NCBI GenBank assembly: GCA_014058105.1
Contig: JACGCM010002205.1
Location: 1,736,001-1,800,000 of the forward strand
DNA from: Kingdonia uniflora
Lineage: Eukaryota; Streptophyta; Magnoliopsida; Ranunculales; Circaeasteraceae
Length of the DNA: 64,000 nt
Reading direction: 5' to 3'
The notes beneath the pieces were generated by a model that searched no databases, had not been told where the DNA came from, and was given only the letters and a program-made list of their open reading frames with translations. The translations under genes were made by a program, and so were the position numbers. Position 1 is the first letter of the stretch. Every line of letters begins with the position of its first letter. Positions 21,453-31,772 of this stretch are shown piece after piece.

Positions 21453-21793
21453 CTATTTACCGACAGGACAGTTCTTCGAAGACTCAGCCTCAGCATCTTC
21501 CTTGTCCACCACCTCCTCAGCAAAAGACTCCAGCAAGGTTGCTAATTGGTCATTAGAAAACAGGCCCATCATTTATAACACCCCCACCAGTACGTATAGG
21601 GCATCCAACTAATGGGCTCCCCTAGCTCCAGTTCAAACAAATCCGGCATCTCCCAATCCAGGCCTCGATCACCGAAAAACCTCTGTTTCAACTCCAAGGT
21701 CTTCTCCCGTATATGAAGGACCCTTGTCACCACCCGGTTCTGGCACTTGGTGTTAGGAGCATTTTCGTTGCTTTGGGACGAAGACGCAAACAT
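21453..21793 (-). pseudogene. Small antisense ORF a of gypsy-2
   Basis: Starts at ATG 21793 ('MFASSSQSNENAPNT', compare 'MASSSQNN' in gypsy-1) and carries 'LDWEMPDLFELELGEPISWM' and 'PYTYWW'. A frameshift near 21575 puts the end in another frame, where 'LATLLESFAEEVVDKEDAEA' matches the gypsy-1 copy, to a stop at 21453. The intact relative is 5207-5548. Confidence 0.6.
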
Positions 21794-21843
21794 TGTGCTC
21801 GGAGAAAAAGGGAAAGATGTGTGAAGTTCTCCCAGAAGCAACC

Positions 21844-21851
21844 TATTTATA
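21844..21851 (-). promoter_or_regulatory. TATA box of small ORF a, gypsy-2
   Basis: Minus strand TTTAGTATAAATAGGTT, about 50 bp upstream of the start codon. Confidence 0.6.
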
Positions 21852-22462
21852 CTAAAAAGCATGTACATTTAACCCCTCTTTAATCAGAACCGCATTAATC
21901 ACAGTTTTCAAATGTTTCCCTTGGAATCTCAACAGTCAAACCTTTTCAAATTCCCAGACTCAACTGTTTTATCAGCATGCGCACCCAATACATATTTCTA
22001 AGACGTTACAGTCGACAATTACCCAGCCTCGAACCATCGACCCCTTTTTACATCGTCTCACACCTCTTTCATCGAGTTTCGATATACATAGTCAATTATT
22101 CAGTAAAGGCCAAATATTGACCAATGTCTTCGATCATCCCGTTATACTTCGAAGTCAATTTCCCCCCGAAGGTAACTATTGCTACATGTTAACGTTCGAA
22201 AAGATATATTCAATACCGCGCCTACAAATCTATTCACCTACCGTGTCTATCAGATACAAAAACACATAATTACAGTAGAGTGCTATTCTCATTCCATTCC
22301 GCAAATTACAACAAGAGAAAAAAAATCTACAGACATCGGCAACAACAATATCAGAAACAAAAACATCCAAGTTCAGACATACATAAAAACAACAAAAACA
22401 ACATAAACCTTCAAAGACAGTCCCACACAAAAAAAACTCATCACCACCACCTTGCCACCACT

Positions 22463-22804
22463 TTAAGAACCTGCCCTATTTTTGGACGGGCCAGATCCTC
22501 CTGCAGAACCCTGCTCTTCCACCAGACGATCTTTTTCCTGCACGAGACGCTCGGCCAAACCTGACAAGAAAAGATAACGCTCCTCCGGCGCAGAAAAATT
22601 CCGTTGCAGCATCCCCTACAGGTACGCATAAGAATGCCCATAGATTGTCTCCCCAGGTTCCACCTCCACTAGGTCCGGCATATCCCAGTCCAGTTCTCTG
22701 TCACTGAATAACTTCAAGTTTAACTCAACAGTTTTCTGCCCTATGCAACGATCCCTAGCAAATCTCATTCTTTGTTGATAGTGAGTATTCAGAGTAGTAT
22801 CCAT
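22463..22804 (-). pseudogene. Small antisense ORF b of gypsy-2
   Basis: ATG 22804 ('MDTTLNTHYQQRMRFARDR'), with 'ELDWDMPDLVEVEPGETIYG' and 'SYAYL' followed by an in-frame TAG, then 'FSAPEERYLFLSGLAERLV' and a Gly/Ser-rich tail to a TAA at 22463. It matches 6175-6513 of gypsy-1 along its length, so only the single stop breaks it. Confidence 0.6.
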
Positions 22805-22876
22805 GGACTTTTCACATAAAATAGAAGAATAGAATGAAGGCGAAGAGTATAAAGTGTTTACCCCTTCATAATCCAT

Positions 22877-22883
22877 ATTTATA
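22877..22883 (-). promoter_or_regulatory. TATA box of small ORF b, gypsy-2
   Basis: Minus strand AAGGTATAAATATGG, about 75 bp upstream of the ORF b start. Confidence 0.6.
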
Positions 22884-23047
22884 CCTTGATTAACCTCTTT
22901 TATTACTCCGAAATCACCACAACTCCTTAACTACCTTTCTTTATTACCTCCCTCGGAATTCCAACAAGTCACAGTCAACCTTCCAACTTCCAATAACCAA
23001 CAGTCTTTCTTAGCAAACGCCTCTACACCTATTTTTGAGGCCCCTGC

Positions 23048-23061
23048 TGAGAGGGGGCGAA
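23048..23061 (+). other. Polypurine tract of gypsy-2
   Basis: TGAGAGGGGGCGAA directly precedes the 3' LTR start TGTAATAGCC. Confidence 0.8.
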
Positions 23062-23772
23062 TGTAATAGCCTACTCGCAACCTTCTACCCCAGTCGAACA
23101 CTCGAAGGCTACCTCGAAGCCCATTCAATCCTTAAACAAGCTTTCTAAGAATATACGAAGATGATGCTTCGAAGACGAAGCCTCGACTCTGAACAAGCCT
23201 CGAAGACGAACTCCACATCAACATTAGAAACACTTCGACCACTATCATATGTGGTCGAAGGCAGACATGACAGACAGCCAGCTCACCAGATAAGAACGAC
23301 GACGTTGTTGGTCCTGACAGCTATAGTAACAGAACCAACAACGGCTACAGTATCAGAGCACAGTGCCAGACCCGACATTTCTGGCGTCAACACCAACTCT
23401 GGGATACCCGCCTGATACCCGGATGGTACCCTTGTAATGTGACCCACCTTGCTGACTCAGCATTTCCTATGTTCTATAAATAGGAGGGAGGGAGAATCAA
23501 GGAGGGGTTTCAAAATCTCTCCCCTGAACCCTTGCAGTTTACCTTCAACCTACCTGTAAAACACACCACTCGAACCTTCGACTACTCGGCAGTAATATAC
23601 AATCTCTTAAAAATCCTCATCAGAGGTCGTGAAGAGACCCATTCTAGGCCTCCACGCAAGTATATTGTCAATAGGTTATTTATACTATAGATTATATGCT
23701 TAAATCCTTTGATATTAGATAACTCATGGTGTGAGAGCCAACTTCCCCTCTGCACGAAGTTCGGCCCCTACA
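23062..23772 (+). repeat. 3' LTR of gypsy-2
   Basis: 711 bp from TGTAATAGCC to CCCCTACA, with TATAAATAG at 23475-23483. By eye it is highly similar to the 5' LTR, with scattered substitutions that suggest a moderately old insertion. Confidence 0.9.
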
Positions 23773-24006
23773 TTCCCTTTCCCAAACTGATCACGGTGGC
23801 CCACTATGATAGGGGGCTTAACGAGACTCATGAGCATATCGCTTTGGAGTGTGGTAGATTTTCAAGAATTTTTGGGGTAAAAATTAAATAAGTTACTCTA
23901 TACACACAAGGTGCTTTTGGTGTATTAATTTGGGCTTTTAAAAGAAAAGCACACGACCAACATTCATCTACAAAGAATCAAAAATATAATCAAAAAAGAA
24001 ACTTAC

Positions 24007-24524
24007 CAGTGTTGAAGCGCTTCTTCCAAGGCTCTTTTTCCACTTTCCACTGAGGCAGTATCCTCACTATAATGAGTTTCAATCTTTTCCATGTGGATAT
24101 TCCATTCACCTTTAGTTGTATGAGTCAAATCTTGCATGCTTGACACTTCTTACTGTAGCTTGCTCGTTCTGCTGGCAGAGCTCTCCCGAAGATCATCTAC
24201 TGCTGTTTGAACCTATAGAACCATAAATAAGGGAAGTTTAGGATTGTTCACTGCGTCTACAAACAACTTATATTTCTATAAATATCTTTATCTAAGTTGG
24301 AATTCCCTTTGCCATTTGGACCAGTCATAATACATCAGTTGTAGCAAAGCATTTTATAAAGAACTAAGGAAAGTCTGTATCCGGGCCTTCTCAAGGACTA
24401 TCTAATAACACAAAAGGAATACATTGGAAATAAAGCCTACCAGGATTTTCTTCCTACTATTTGAACTCGCAAGCAGCTCTGCCACTTTTGCTAGAAGTTG
24501 TTTTTCTTCATTAGCAGGACACTC
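24007..24524 (-). pseudogene. Kinesin-5 tail fragment, 5' exons (part 1)
   Basis: Two exons with canonical splice sites. Exon A (24524-24441) follows TTGTAG| and encodes 'ANEEKQLLAKVAELLASSNS'. Exon B (24212-24007) follows CTATAG| and encodes 'VQTAVDDLRESSASRTSKLQ', an in-frame TAA where the family has Gln, then 'WNIHMEKIETHYSEDTASVE' and 'GKRALEEALQH', ending CTG|GTAAGT. The order and sequence match the stalk/tail of plant kinesin-5. It continues in the exons at 9791-9318 on the far side of gypsy-2. No motor domain precedes it; an F-box fragment lies directly upstream instead. So it is a captured fragment and not a gene broken in place. Confidence 0.85.
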
Positions 24525-24568
24525 CTACAAATTAAGTCAATAAACTTTAGGGAAAAAACAGTATTCTA

Positions 24569-25847
24569 CTACAGGTACAAACTGTGAACGCCATCAACCG
24601 ACCCTAAACTTTCGCTGTAGTATACCAATGATGTTCTGGCAGGCGCAATTTGGTCCAGTTTTCTTCTACACAAATCATAGCTGTAATCTTTTGCCTCAGG
24701 CAAACTCTGAAGAATAAATTTCCCATCCAGAATCTCTATGAAATGAAGATCTAAATTACAAAATGTAGGTTCGCTGAAATCAACAAAGCATTCTTTGTCG
24801 CAGACGAGATTTGTATAGTCCTTTAGCATCCATATATCAACTTTTGGTTTGTCCATAAGATCAACGATGCATAAGAAACCCCCAAACACACATAGATTCA
24901 ACAAGGATGGAATGTGGGTATTCTTGAAATACATAGAATAGCTTTCCTCCTTGCACTTCTTATAATACATTTCCTATCTACATTTCCAGATACTAGATTT
25001 GGGGAATGGTAGAAACCCGAATTTCTCATCATGGAAACTGAAAGTGACTATAGAATGGCATGGATATTCAGGTATAATAATCCAATGTGTTGCTTCATTT
25101 AAGGAACAACCACAAGATCGAATCCCTCGACAGGGGGATTCTCTACTCTCCTCCATTTTTCATCTAGAGAACCCAAAGTGAAGACCTCAAACCCAATCTG
25201 ACGGACATCTGTTACTACTGGATAGTCCTGAAAAACACGGAGTACTTTGTACTTGTTAGTAAAGGAATCAAACCCAAATCCCATTTCAAAAGCGCATGAT
25301 TGAGGAGAATGGTTCAAACTATCCAAAGGGAGCTTCCTAATCTCTTGAGTACTAGGGTTGCAGGCATATAGTGTGGTATTAAAATATACAATTGATGATG
25401 GGTCAATTGCAGTAAAACATACTAAACCATTACATGTAGATAAGATAATGGTGTGTGATTGCTTGGTAAACTAATGTATTTGGAAATCATAAGAGTAGGT
25501 GGGTCTGTGGGAGAATATGTAACTGAAGATCCCTGTGATTCACCTCTAGAATAGCTCACCAGGGCTGAGGGTCTCATACGGTTTTGATGCAAGTCAATAA
25601 ATAGAGGATCGCAGGTTGATGAGCACCAGAGTTTGGAAATGAACCTGAATCTTAAGATAGACTTGATAGGAAGTCTTGATAGTATCTCGATCTCAATATC
25701 ATGAGGAAACCGGAACACCACCGAGTTGTTGCTCTTGCAGTTATGTTTACTCCCAAGCTGACGATTCTTATATATTTCTTTTTTCTTTGCTGAACCAAAC
25801 TCCTTTTTCCCAGATTTTTCACCAGAGAAGAACGGCTCGTGGTCCAT
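24569..25847 (-). pseudogene. F-box protein with F-box-associated domain (broken)
   Basis: ATG 25847. After a basic N-terminus comes the F-box 'FPHDIEIEILSRLPIKSILR' with 'KLWCSSTCDPLFIDLH', which in living proteins binds SKP1 of SCF ubiquitin ligases. The F-box-associated part follows over several frames: 'YACNPSTQEIRKLP', 'EMGFGFDSFTNKYKVLRV', 'LNEATHWIIIP', 'SIVTFSFHDEKFGFLPFP' and 'KPKVDIWMLKDYTN', to a stop at 24569. At least three frameshifts or stops (near 25440, 25110 and 24970) break it. Usual length for the family is about 400 residues, which the whole span would give. It is on the same strand as the unknown gene upstream and the kinesin exons downstream. Confidence 0.85.
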
Positions 25848-25877
25848 CTTCTTTGCAACATTTTATCACTGGGAGCA

Positions 25878-26330
25878 TCATCTTTCCACAAAATGATATC
25901 TCCCCTTAGGTTTTGGTTGAACTGTTTCACCATGAACTGATGAAACTATTGCACCCAAGGCTGTCCCATTCTTACCCTCATCACAACAATAACTATTTAG
26001 TTGTGCTTCTTCAAAAGCATTGCAGGCCTCCTTCGCAGCAATGGTGAAATGCTTAATGGTCTTACCCTTGCTTCGACCTAACAGCTTACACTTCGCTTCA
26101 CTAGTAAATACTTGAATATCAGCTAGAGCAACAAAGGCACTTTCAAAAGCACCAAATAGCCCAAATTTATTAGAATCAGAAATCCGTTTCCAAACTGCAG
26201 GTCGGCTAATCAAACCAGGGAATTCTTCAAGCTCAACAACAAAATCTCCAAATCTCAATTCAATCTTTGATGCTTCCATCCTTCTCCTAGGAGCCATGGA
26301 GAATAGTCGAATTAATCCAATCCAGTTCAA
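25878..26330 (-). pseudogene. Fragment of an unrecognised plant gene (~145 aa)
   Basis: A frame beginning 'MAPRRRMEASKIELRFGDF' (ATG about 26297) and continuing 'ELEEFPGLISRPAVWKRISD', 'LFGAFESAFVALADIQVF', then 'AAKEACNAFEEAQLNSYC'. I do not recognise the family. It is Ala/Glu-rich and mixed alpha-helical in character with no membrane segment. A probable 5' leader exon (about 26560-26403) ends CAAG|GTAAAT, which suggests the promoter end of a gene was captured too. It ends 30 bp before the F-box start, so a chimeric transcript is possible. Confidence 0.5.
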
Positions 26331-26739
26331 GAGAACTTAAGATATACCAAATTTATTGAAAATAGATAAAATCATAGTTTATAAATAAAATCAGAAATTT
26401 ACCTTGTATCCAATCCAATGAATTTCCCAATCTAAAATTGTGATGACGAAGACTGCAAATAGAAATCGAAGAGGCGAAGATTGCAGAGAAAAATCGAGAA
26501 GATGAAAATTAGGGTTTGGTTCTCAAAGCTGCCATGGTTCCTCCTTTGAGTTTCTCTCCATTCAATCAAGTTTAGGGCTGCTAATCTCATTGTTGAGAGA
26601 TTTTACAATACTTCTCTCCGGCACAAAAATCTCCACGAGATCACCTCGAAACTCTATCCCCACTCTCCCACGAAAATAATTTTGCGCTTTGTGAATTTTA
26701 GTCTCGCGGGGTTTTCTAATATTAAAACACTGAGAAACC

Positions 26740-27012
26740 ATGTTAGTTAAGAAAATAGTGATGTAGGTGAGAAACCATCTTAGTTAAGAAAATAGTAATG
26801 CAGCTAATAAACCTAGGTCAAAATAAAAACGACCTTGATGTAATACATTTTATATATTACCCGAAATAAATGACGTTAATAGTGTTAAATAAATCATATG
26901 GCATCACTTTTACAGTAAATGACGTTGCAAGCAATTTGATGATTAATATTTCATGGGCGAAAAATTAAAAATATAATTATAACGTTAGTTTTTAAATAAG
27001 TGACATTATTTT
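26740..27012. repeat. Right subterminal repeats of the CACTA-like element
   Basis: Several ACGTTA/ACGTCA/ATGACGTT words and two near-identical copies of 'GAGAAACCAT..TTAGTTAAGAAAATAGTRATG' (26731 and 26769). They mirror the composition of 7411-7720. Confidence 0.5.
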
Positions 27013-27043
27013 GATGACGTTAAAACCATATTTTCTTGTAGCC
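27013..27043 (-). repeat. Right terminal inverted repeat of the CACTA-like element
   Basis: Plus strand TGACGTTAAAACC then ATATTTTCTTGTAG, i.e. the plant CACTA end (CA)CTACAAGAAAA read on the minus strand, with the outermost two bases changed. Confidence 0.6.
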
Positions 27044-28633
27044 TTAGCCTTTAGAAGTACCATGTCATTTGTAAGCCATTGTAACTTATTTGCATTCTTT
27101 GGTGGTTTACAAGTTGCAATTGACTCCACAATCGGAGTCTCCTCATTTGTACTACAAAATGCTCCACTTTCATATGTGTCTTCGTCATCTATAACATGAA
27201 CTAATGGTTCATCAACTGTTGTCATACCGGTAGATGACAACCTCTTTGGTACATAACTATCTGGATAATGTGAAAATGCATCAATCTTCACCCGCTACAA
27301 AATCTCGTTTGTCATCTTATCTTAGTGCTCAAAGATATGTGACTTCATCACAAAAGTCTTATCAAAAGTGACATCCATGTTAAGAATAATCTTTCGGTAT
27401 TTCGTATCCCATAACTTGTAACCTTTTACTCATTTCTTCTTACCTAGAAAAATAATTTTCCTTGCTCGAGGATCCAATTTACCATCTTTGACATGATAGT
27501 ATGCCGGACACCCAAAAATATGATTAGTATCATAATCTGTAGCAGGTTCTCCCGACCAAGCTTCCATTGGTATTTTACCTTTAATTACAGTCGAATACAA
27601 CCTATTAACAAAGTAGCATGCATATGCCAAAGTCTCAGCCCAAAATGTTTTGCTCAACCCAAAATTAAACAACATACATTGCACATTTTCCAGTAATGTA
27701 CTATTCATGCGCTTTGCTACCCTATTTACTGCAGTGTGTCCCTAACGGTGAAATGTCGAACAATTTCGTCATCCTAACATACTTGCAAGAACGTATCATT
27801 TGTATACTTCCCACAATTATCTGAACGGAGCAATTTGAACTTTCTGCCAGTTTAAGTTTATATCAACTTCTTCTACCTCATGAATATTTTTAGGACTTTA
27901 TCCTTCCTCCTTATGGTATATACCCACACATGCATAGAAAACATCAACAAACGACACAGAATAATGTTTAGCTCCAAGTGATGCATTCCTGGAGGGTCCC
28001 CATACATCTAAATGAACATAATCAAGGATTCCACGAGTACGATAGATAGTCGTGCCAAACTTCACCCTTATCTGCTTGCCCATAACACAATGCTCATAGA
28101 AATTTAACTTTCACGCCTTAGCACCTTTCAATAGCCCTTCATTCGCAAGAATTCTCAAGGACTTCTTACCCGTATGCGCTAAACGTATATGCAATAGTTT
28201 AGTAGTATTTTTTAAAGTAGTCTCCGCACTTCCCACAATAGCAACCTCCCCAAAAACAATCGTACCATCTAAATAGTACAAGTTGTTGCTTCTTCTTTGA
28301 CCTTTTTAAACCACCATTGCTCTCTTAAGAACCTTCTTAACTCTATTTTTAGACACAACCATATAGTCTTTCGCTTCAAGTAAACCAGTTGAGATAATAT
28401 TCTTCTTCATAGTTGGAATATACCAAACCTTTTAAATTTTTTGAACCAAACAATTGTGCAACTTAAGACAAATGGTACTTATCCCCATTATGAGACATGA
28501 AATATCATTTCTTATTAACACAACTCCATCTTCTAGCCTCTAAAACTAGATAAACAACCCATTTTAGGATAAATATGATAGGTAGCACCCGAATCTATAA
28601 TCCATTTTTTGGGATCAACAATATATGCACTCA
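27044..28633 (-). mobile_element. Ty1/copia pol fragment (protease to integrase-RT linker)
   Basis: On the minus strand from 28633: 'WIIDSGATYHIYPKMG' (protease active site D-S-G-A), then 'IRLAHTGKKSLRILANEGLL' (GAG-pre-integrase), 'GILDYVHLDVWGPSRNASLG' (start of integrase core), 'FGLSKTFWAETLAYACYFVN' and 'IFGCPAYYHVKDGKLDPRAR' (integrase end), then the acidic linker up to 27044. RT and RNase H are missing: the sequence stops exactly at the CACTA-like end, and the downstream part is not found on the other side at 7390. At least five stops/frameshifts. Gag is missing too. Confidence 0.85.
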
Positions 28634-30110
28634 ATGAGAGAGGGGAGAGAGAGTCCAAATTTTAGGAAAGAGGGTAGAGAGAGAAAGTTAGAGAGAGAGG
28701 TTTCCTTGTGAGAAAGTAGATCTGAGAGCTGTAACAACAATTTGGCGTGTAAATTAGAAGGTTTTAATTCCCTGTCATCTCCATTCAATCCCTGAGGATC
28801 ATCTATTTCATGTTCATACTGATTCTTTAGACTTCGTGTTAATGATTTGGTGATTTGTTTAGGCGTTTGGGCTGAGTGTGGAGGTGGAACCTATCCGATC
28901 TCGGCTTCAGTGATCTTGACCACTACTTTCATTTTCTCCAGTCTCTTCTTCTTTGATCATCTGTTTTCTCTAATTTTATCTTGTGATTATCTGAATCAGT
29001 TGCTTCTCTCCTTGATTGTGTTTCATTTTCAGGTGTGACGGCAGCGATACCGGACGGTTGGATGCCCGTGGAATGGTAAGGTGGGTCGGGAAGTGAACAG
29101 CTACAAGATTGAGGAAGTGGAATTTTTAATTGGGAGTTGATTTGTTCGATCAAACAGGAGGGTTTCACAAAAAAAAGAAAAAAGGAAATCAATTAGCAGA
29201 TATCAAACAGGCTGGGCTTAGCATCCGAAAGGTTGGGCTTGGGTTCGAAATGGGGAGTTTGTTTTTTCTCAGCTTGTTTTGCTTTATTTGGGCTGGATTT
29301 TGCTGACGTGGACAGGGATTGGTTTGGTTGGCCTGGTTTTTTTTAAAGTCTGCTTGGGCTGGGCTGTAACAGAAATAAGGCCTGTTGTCTACTATCCTGT
29401 GGTGGCCCGGGCTTCGAGGATTTTTCATTCGGGTTATTTTCGTGGAGCCAGCTGGGTAACTTTGAACAATTTTTTTTATGTGAGCTAAGTGCTGACGAAC
29501 GCAACCATCTAATCTTTTGTTTTGGCCGCTTCGCATTGAATGCGAGATATTATTTATCCGTGTGATTGACGTTTTTACTGCTGTCAAAAGTGAATTAATT
29601 TTGTAAAAGAGGTGTAAAAAAAAACCAAACAATTCCTTCACTCTGGTTGTGGTCTTGACGAACTACCTTTCTCTCTGTGTGTTCTCATCTCTGTCCTTTA
29701 TTTTCTCTTGTTGGTCTTCATGGGGTGTTGCGGGTTATGTTCTCAACTTATGTTTGGCTAATCGCTTTATTACCCGAAGAAGTGAGACGTGTTTCATGTA
29801 CTCCGGCTGACCTGAGTTGGTGCGGAGCTTTCCTTGGGGACAGGGGATACTAGTGCTTCTTTCCATTCGGGGTTTATGCACAGGAATCTGTGAACGGTTA
29901 CTTTGGTGGGTTTCGATTGGCTTCCTCAATTTTGACTGTTGCTTGTGCTTGATAGTTTGTTGGTTTTTAGTTTGTTTTGCTTCCTTTGATCTTACGTACT
30001 GTGATTGTCTGATTTTACGTGAGTGGCATTTGGTTTGTGGTGGGACCAGGGGGGTGAAATTTTGGCTTAGTTTTAGTAGAAGGAATATTTTTTTTCTTTT
30101 ATCTGGGATA
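28634..30110 (+). other. LINE 5' leader
   Basis: No coding sequence with family support. It begins with (GA)n-type purine runs and contains T-rich stretches. Frames on the minus strand here have no family resemblance and are taken as chance. Confidence 0.5.
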
Positions 30111-31770
30111 ATGACATCGAATAATGACAATCTCGATTTTGTTAATAGCATGGAGAGACTTTCAGTTAAAAAACTGCGGGGGGCAATTTCTGTGAAGATA
30201 CGGCCAGACATCTTTATAGAAGAGGAAGAAAAATGGAAATATACCCTAATTGGCATGATGTCCTTCAAAACTGGATAGAGTATCTCGAAGTTAGTGGCGG
30301 TGCTGAAAAGCTTCTGGTCTATGGAGACTTCTGAAAATGTCCAGATTATCGAACGGATTGTGAACGGTAAAATGTACTTATTTAAATTTAGATCAGTTTT
30401 TGATCAGAATTATGTACTGCTTAACCAGCCGTGGACTCCTTATGGCCACACTATTATTCCTATGATGTATGAAGCTAGAACACCTATAGAACCTCTGATT
30501 TTTAAGTATGTTCCATTCTGGGTTACTTTTAATATCCCAGACCCTTTTTACCGCACTCCAGCTTTCCTATGTGAATTTGGTCAATATCTTTGAGTCGTGC
30601 TTACGACCGAACCAAATCGAGGAAACTTAAGGGTAAAAAAAAAATGATATCGAGCTAGGATCGTTATGGATATTTACGGGGCCTTTCCCCAGCTATCTGG
30701 GCAAAGGTTAAAAATGATCAAATTACGGTGGATATCCAGTATGAAGGGACCAATGAACTTTTGTACTAATTGTTTTACAATGGGTCATAGGGCACCGAGG
30801 TGCACAGTGATCCCAGAGATAGAAGAAGCTGGAACGAGGAACTTGAATGTTGCTTTATTTCAGTCTGAGATTCCACAACAGGCTCCCAGCCAAGGGCGAC
30901 CGACGTCAGCACGGGACGCACCTAGATCCCATACCTTACACGGGACATCTGCACGGGGAAAGGGGATTGATCTCGTTGAGCCTTCGTCTGGATATAGGAG
31001 AAAGGGTAAAGGGAAGGGGCTAATTACCTGAGGGGCTCTTTATCAATAGTTCCAAGTTTCCTTGAGAGGAGCGATCGACAGGGCTGTTTTGGATTCTTCA
31101 GTGGAGGACCCGTCGGAAGGAACTGTGATACGAGAGGTAGACGGGTTCTCATAGTATGCAGGTCTCTCTGACTTGGGTGTTCTAGGGGCTACAGTAGTTC
31201 AGATGATTGGGAGGGAAGAAGACCCAGCTGGCAATCCGTTAGATTACCGGTCAGAAATCAGGGGGAGTGATGATGGAGGAGGAACAATTTGTGGTCCAAC
31301 TCGGGGGTGATTCATCTCTCAATATGGGCGGGAATATGATCATAGGGGAACAGAATTGGATCGAGGGCATGGAACCGGATTTTGGTAGGAACCAGGTAGA
31401 GATTCCGGTGGCAGATCCTTGGATTCTGCCGACCATTTTCCCACGGGGAAGTTCGGTGGGGACGATGGGTTCTACTAGAGAACCGGAGAGTTTGACTGCT
31501 CGTCAGGAGCGACAGGTTCAGGTTTTCTCAAGTGTTTTACTTGCTTCGACCTCCAGGGTGATACGACAACATGTACGGTCTGATGTTCAGTCTGTTCAGT
31601 TTGCAGATCCGCACTTATCATTCCAGCTCCCTCCGTCTGGTTTTCGCCGCCCGTCTCACTCTCAGGTTTGCAATCCTACTTTTGTATCTTACTCTCAGAT
31701 TCATCGCACATACTATCTTCTCGACCGTTTCTCTAGGGTTTGGGTGGCTCCACGGAGGCCACCCGGGCCA
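30111..31770 (+). pseudogene. LINE ORF1 (DUF4283-like and CCHC zinc knuckle)
   Basis: ATG 30111 'MTSNNDNLDFVNSMERLSV'. After a TAG at 30276 and a frame change comes 'MYLFKFRSVFDQNYVLLNQP' with 'WTPYGHTIIPMMYEARTPIE' and 'FKYVPFWVTFNIPDPF', the DUF4283 pattern of plant LINE ORF1 proteins. Then 'MNFCTNCFTMGHRAPRC' gives a C-x2-C-x4-H-x4-C zinc knuckle. A basic Ser/Arg/Gly-rich stretch and a long acidic/Gln-rich tail (31267-31776) fill the rest. Such proteins bind the LINE RNA. Three stops/frameshifts. Confidence 0.75.
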
Positions 31771-31772
31771 TT

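Larger units (their letters stand above)
10256..23772 (+). mobile_element. Gypsy-2: near full-length Tat-lineage Ty3/gypsy retrotransposon (13.5 kb)
   Basis: Bounded by two LTRs of about 710-720 bp in direct orientation. Between them in order: degenerate primer-binding site, gag, protease, RT, RNase H, a second archaeal-type RNase H, integrase, a ~190-bp tandem array, an antisense gene block and a polypurine tract. Two RNase H domains plus a long 3' region with antisense genes place it in the Tat lineage. Stops in all sense domains make it non-autonomous. No convincing 5-bp target duplication is present: GACCC precedes and TTCCC follows. The first ~20 bp of the 5' LTR have also diverged. Confidence 0.9.
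7391..27043. mobile_element. CACTA-like non-autonomous element carrying gene fragments, split by gypsy-2
   Basis: The right end, read inward on the minus strand, is (CA)CTACAAGAAAATATGG followed by TTTTAACGTCA; the first two bases are mutated to GG. The left end has ACATCAACAAATAAGG then TTTTCACGTCA, about two thirds identical. Both ends are followed by several hundred bases rich in ACGTCA/TGACGT words, as in CACTA subterminal arrays. Without the 13.5-kb gypsy-2 insertion the element is about 6.1 kb. Inside are minus-strand fragments of three plant genes and no transposase, which fits a gene-capturing CACTA. A clean 3-bp target duplication is not visible (ATA left, TTA right). Confidence 0.55.

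Noticed and set aside
10246..23780. 5-bp target duplication of gypsy-2
   Set aside because: GACCC on the left and TTCCC on the right share only CCC, and the left border itself is unclear.
24007..26330. Functional host F-box and kinesin genes interrupted in place
   Set aside because: Each is a fragment with frameshifts, the kinesin motor domain is absent, and both lie between transposon ends.
7391..27043. Helitron as the carrier of the gene fragments
   Set aside because: Both ends show inverted, CACTACAAGAAAA-like termini with subterminal repeats. I saw no CTRR end with a 3' hairpin at either border.
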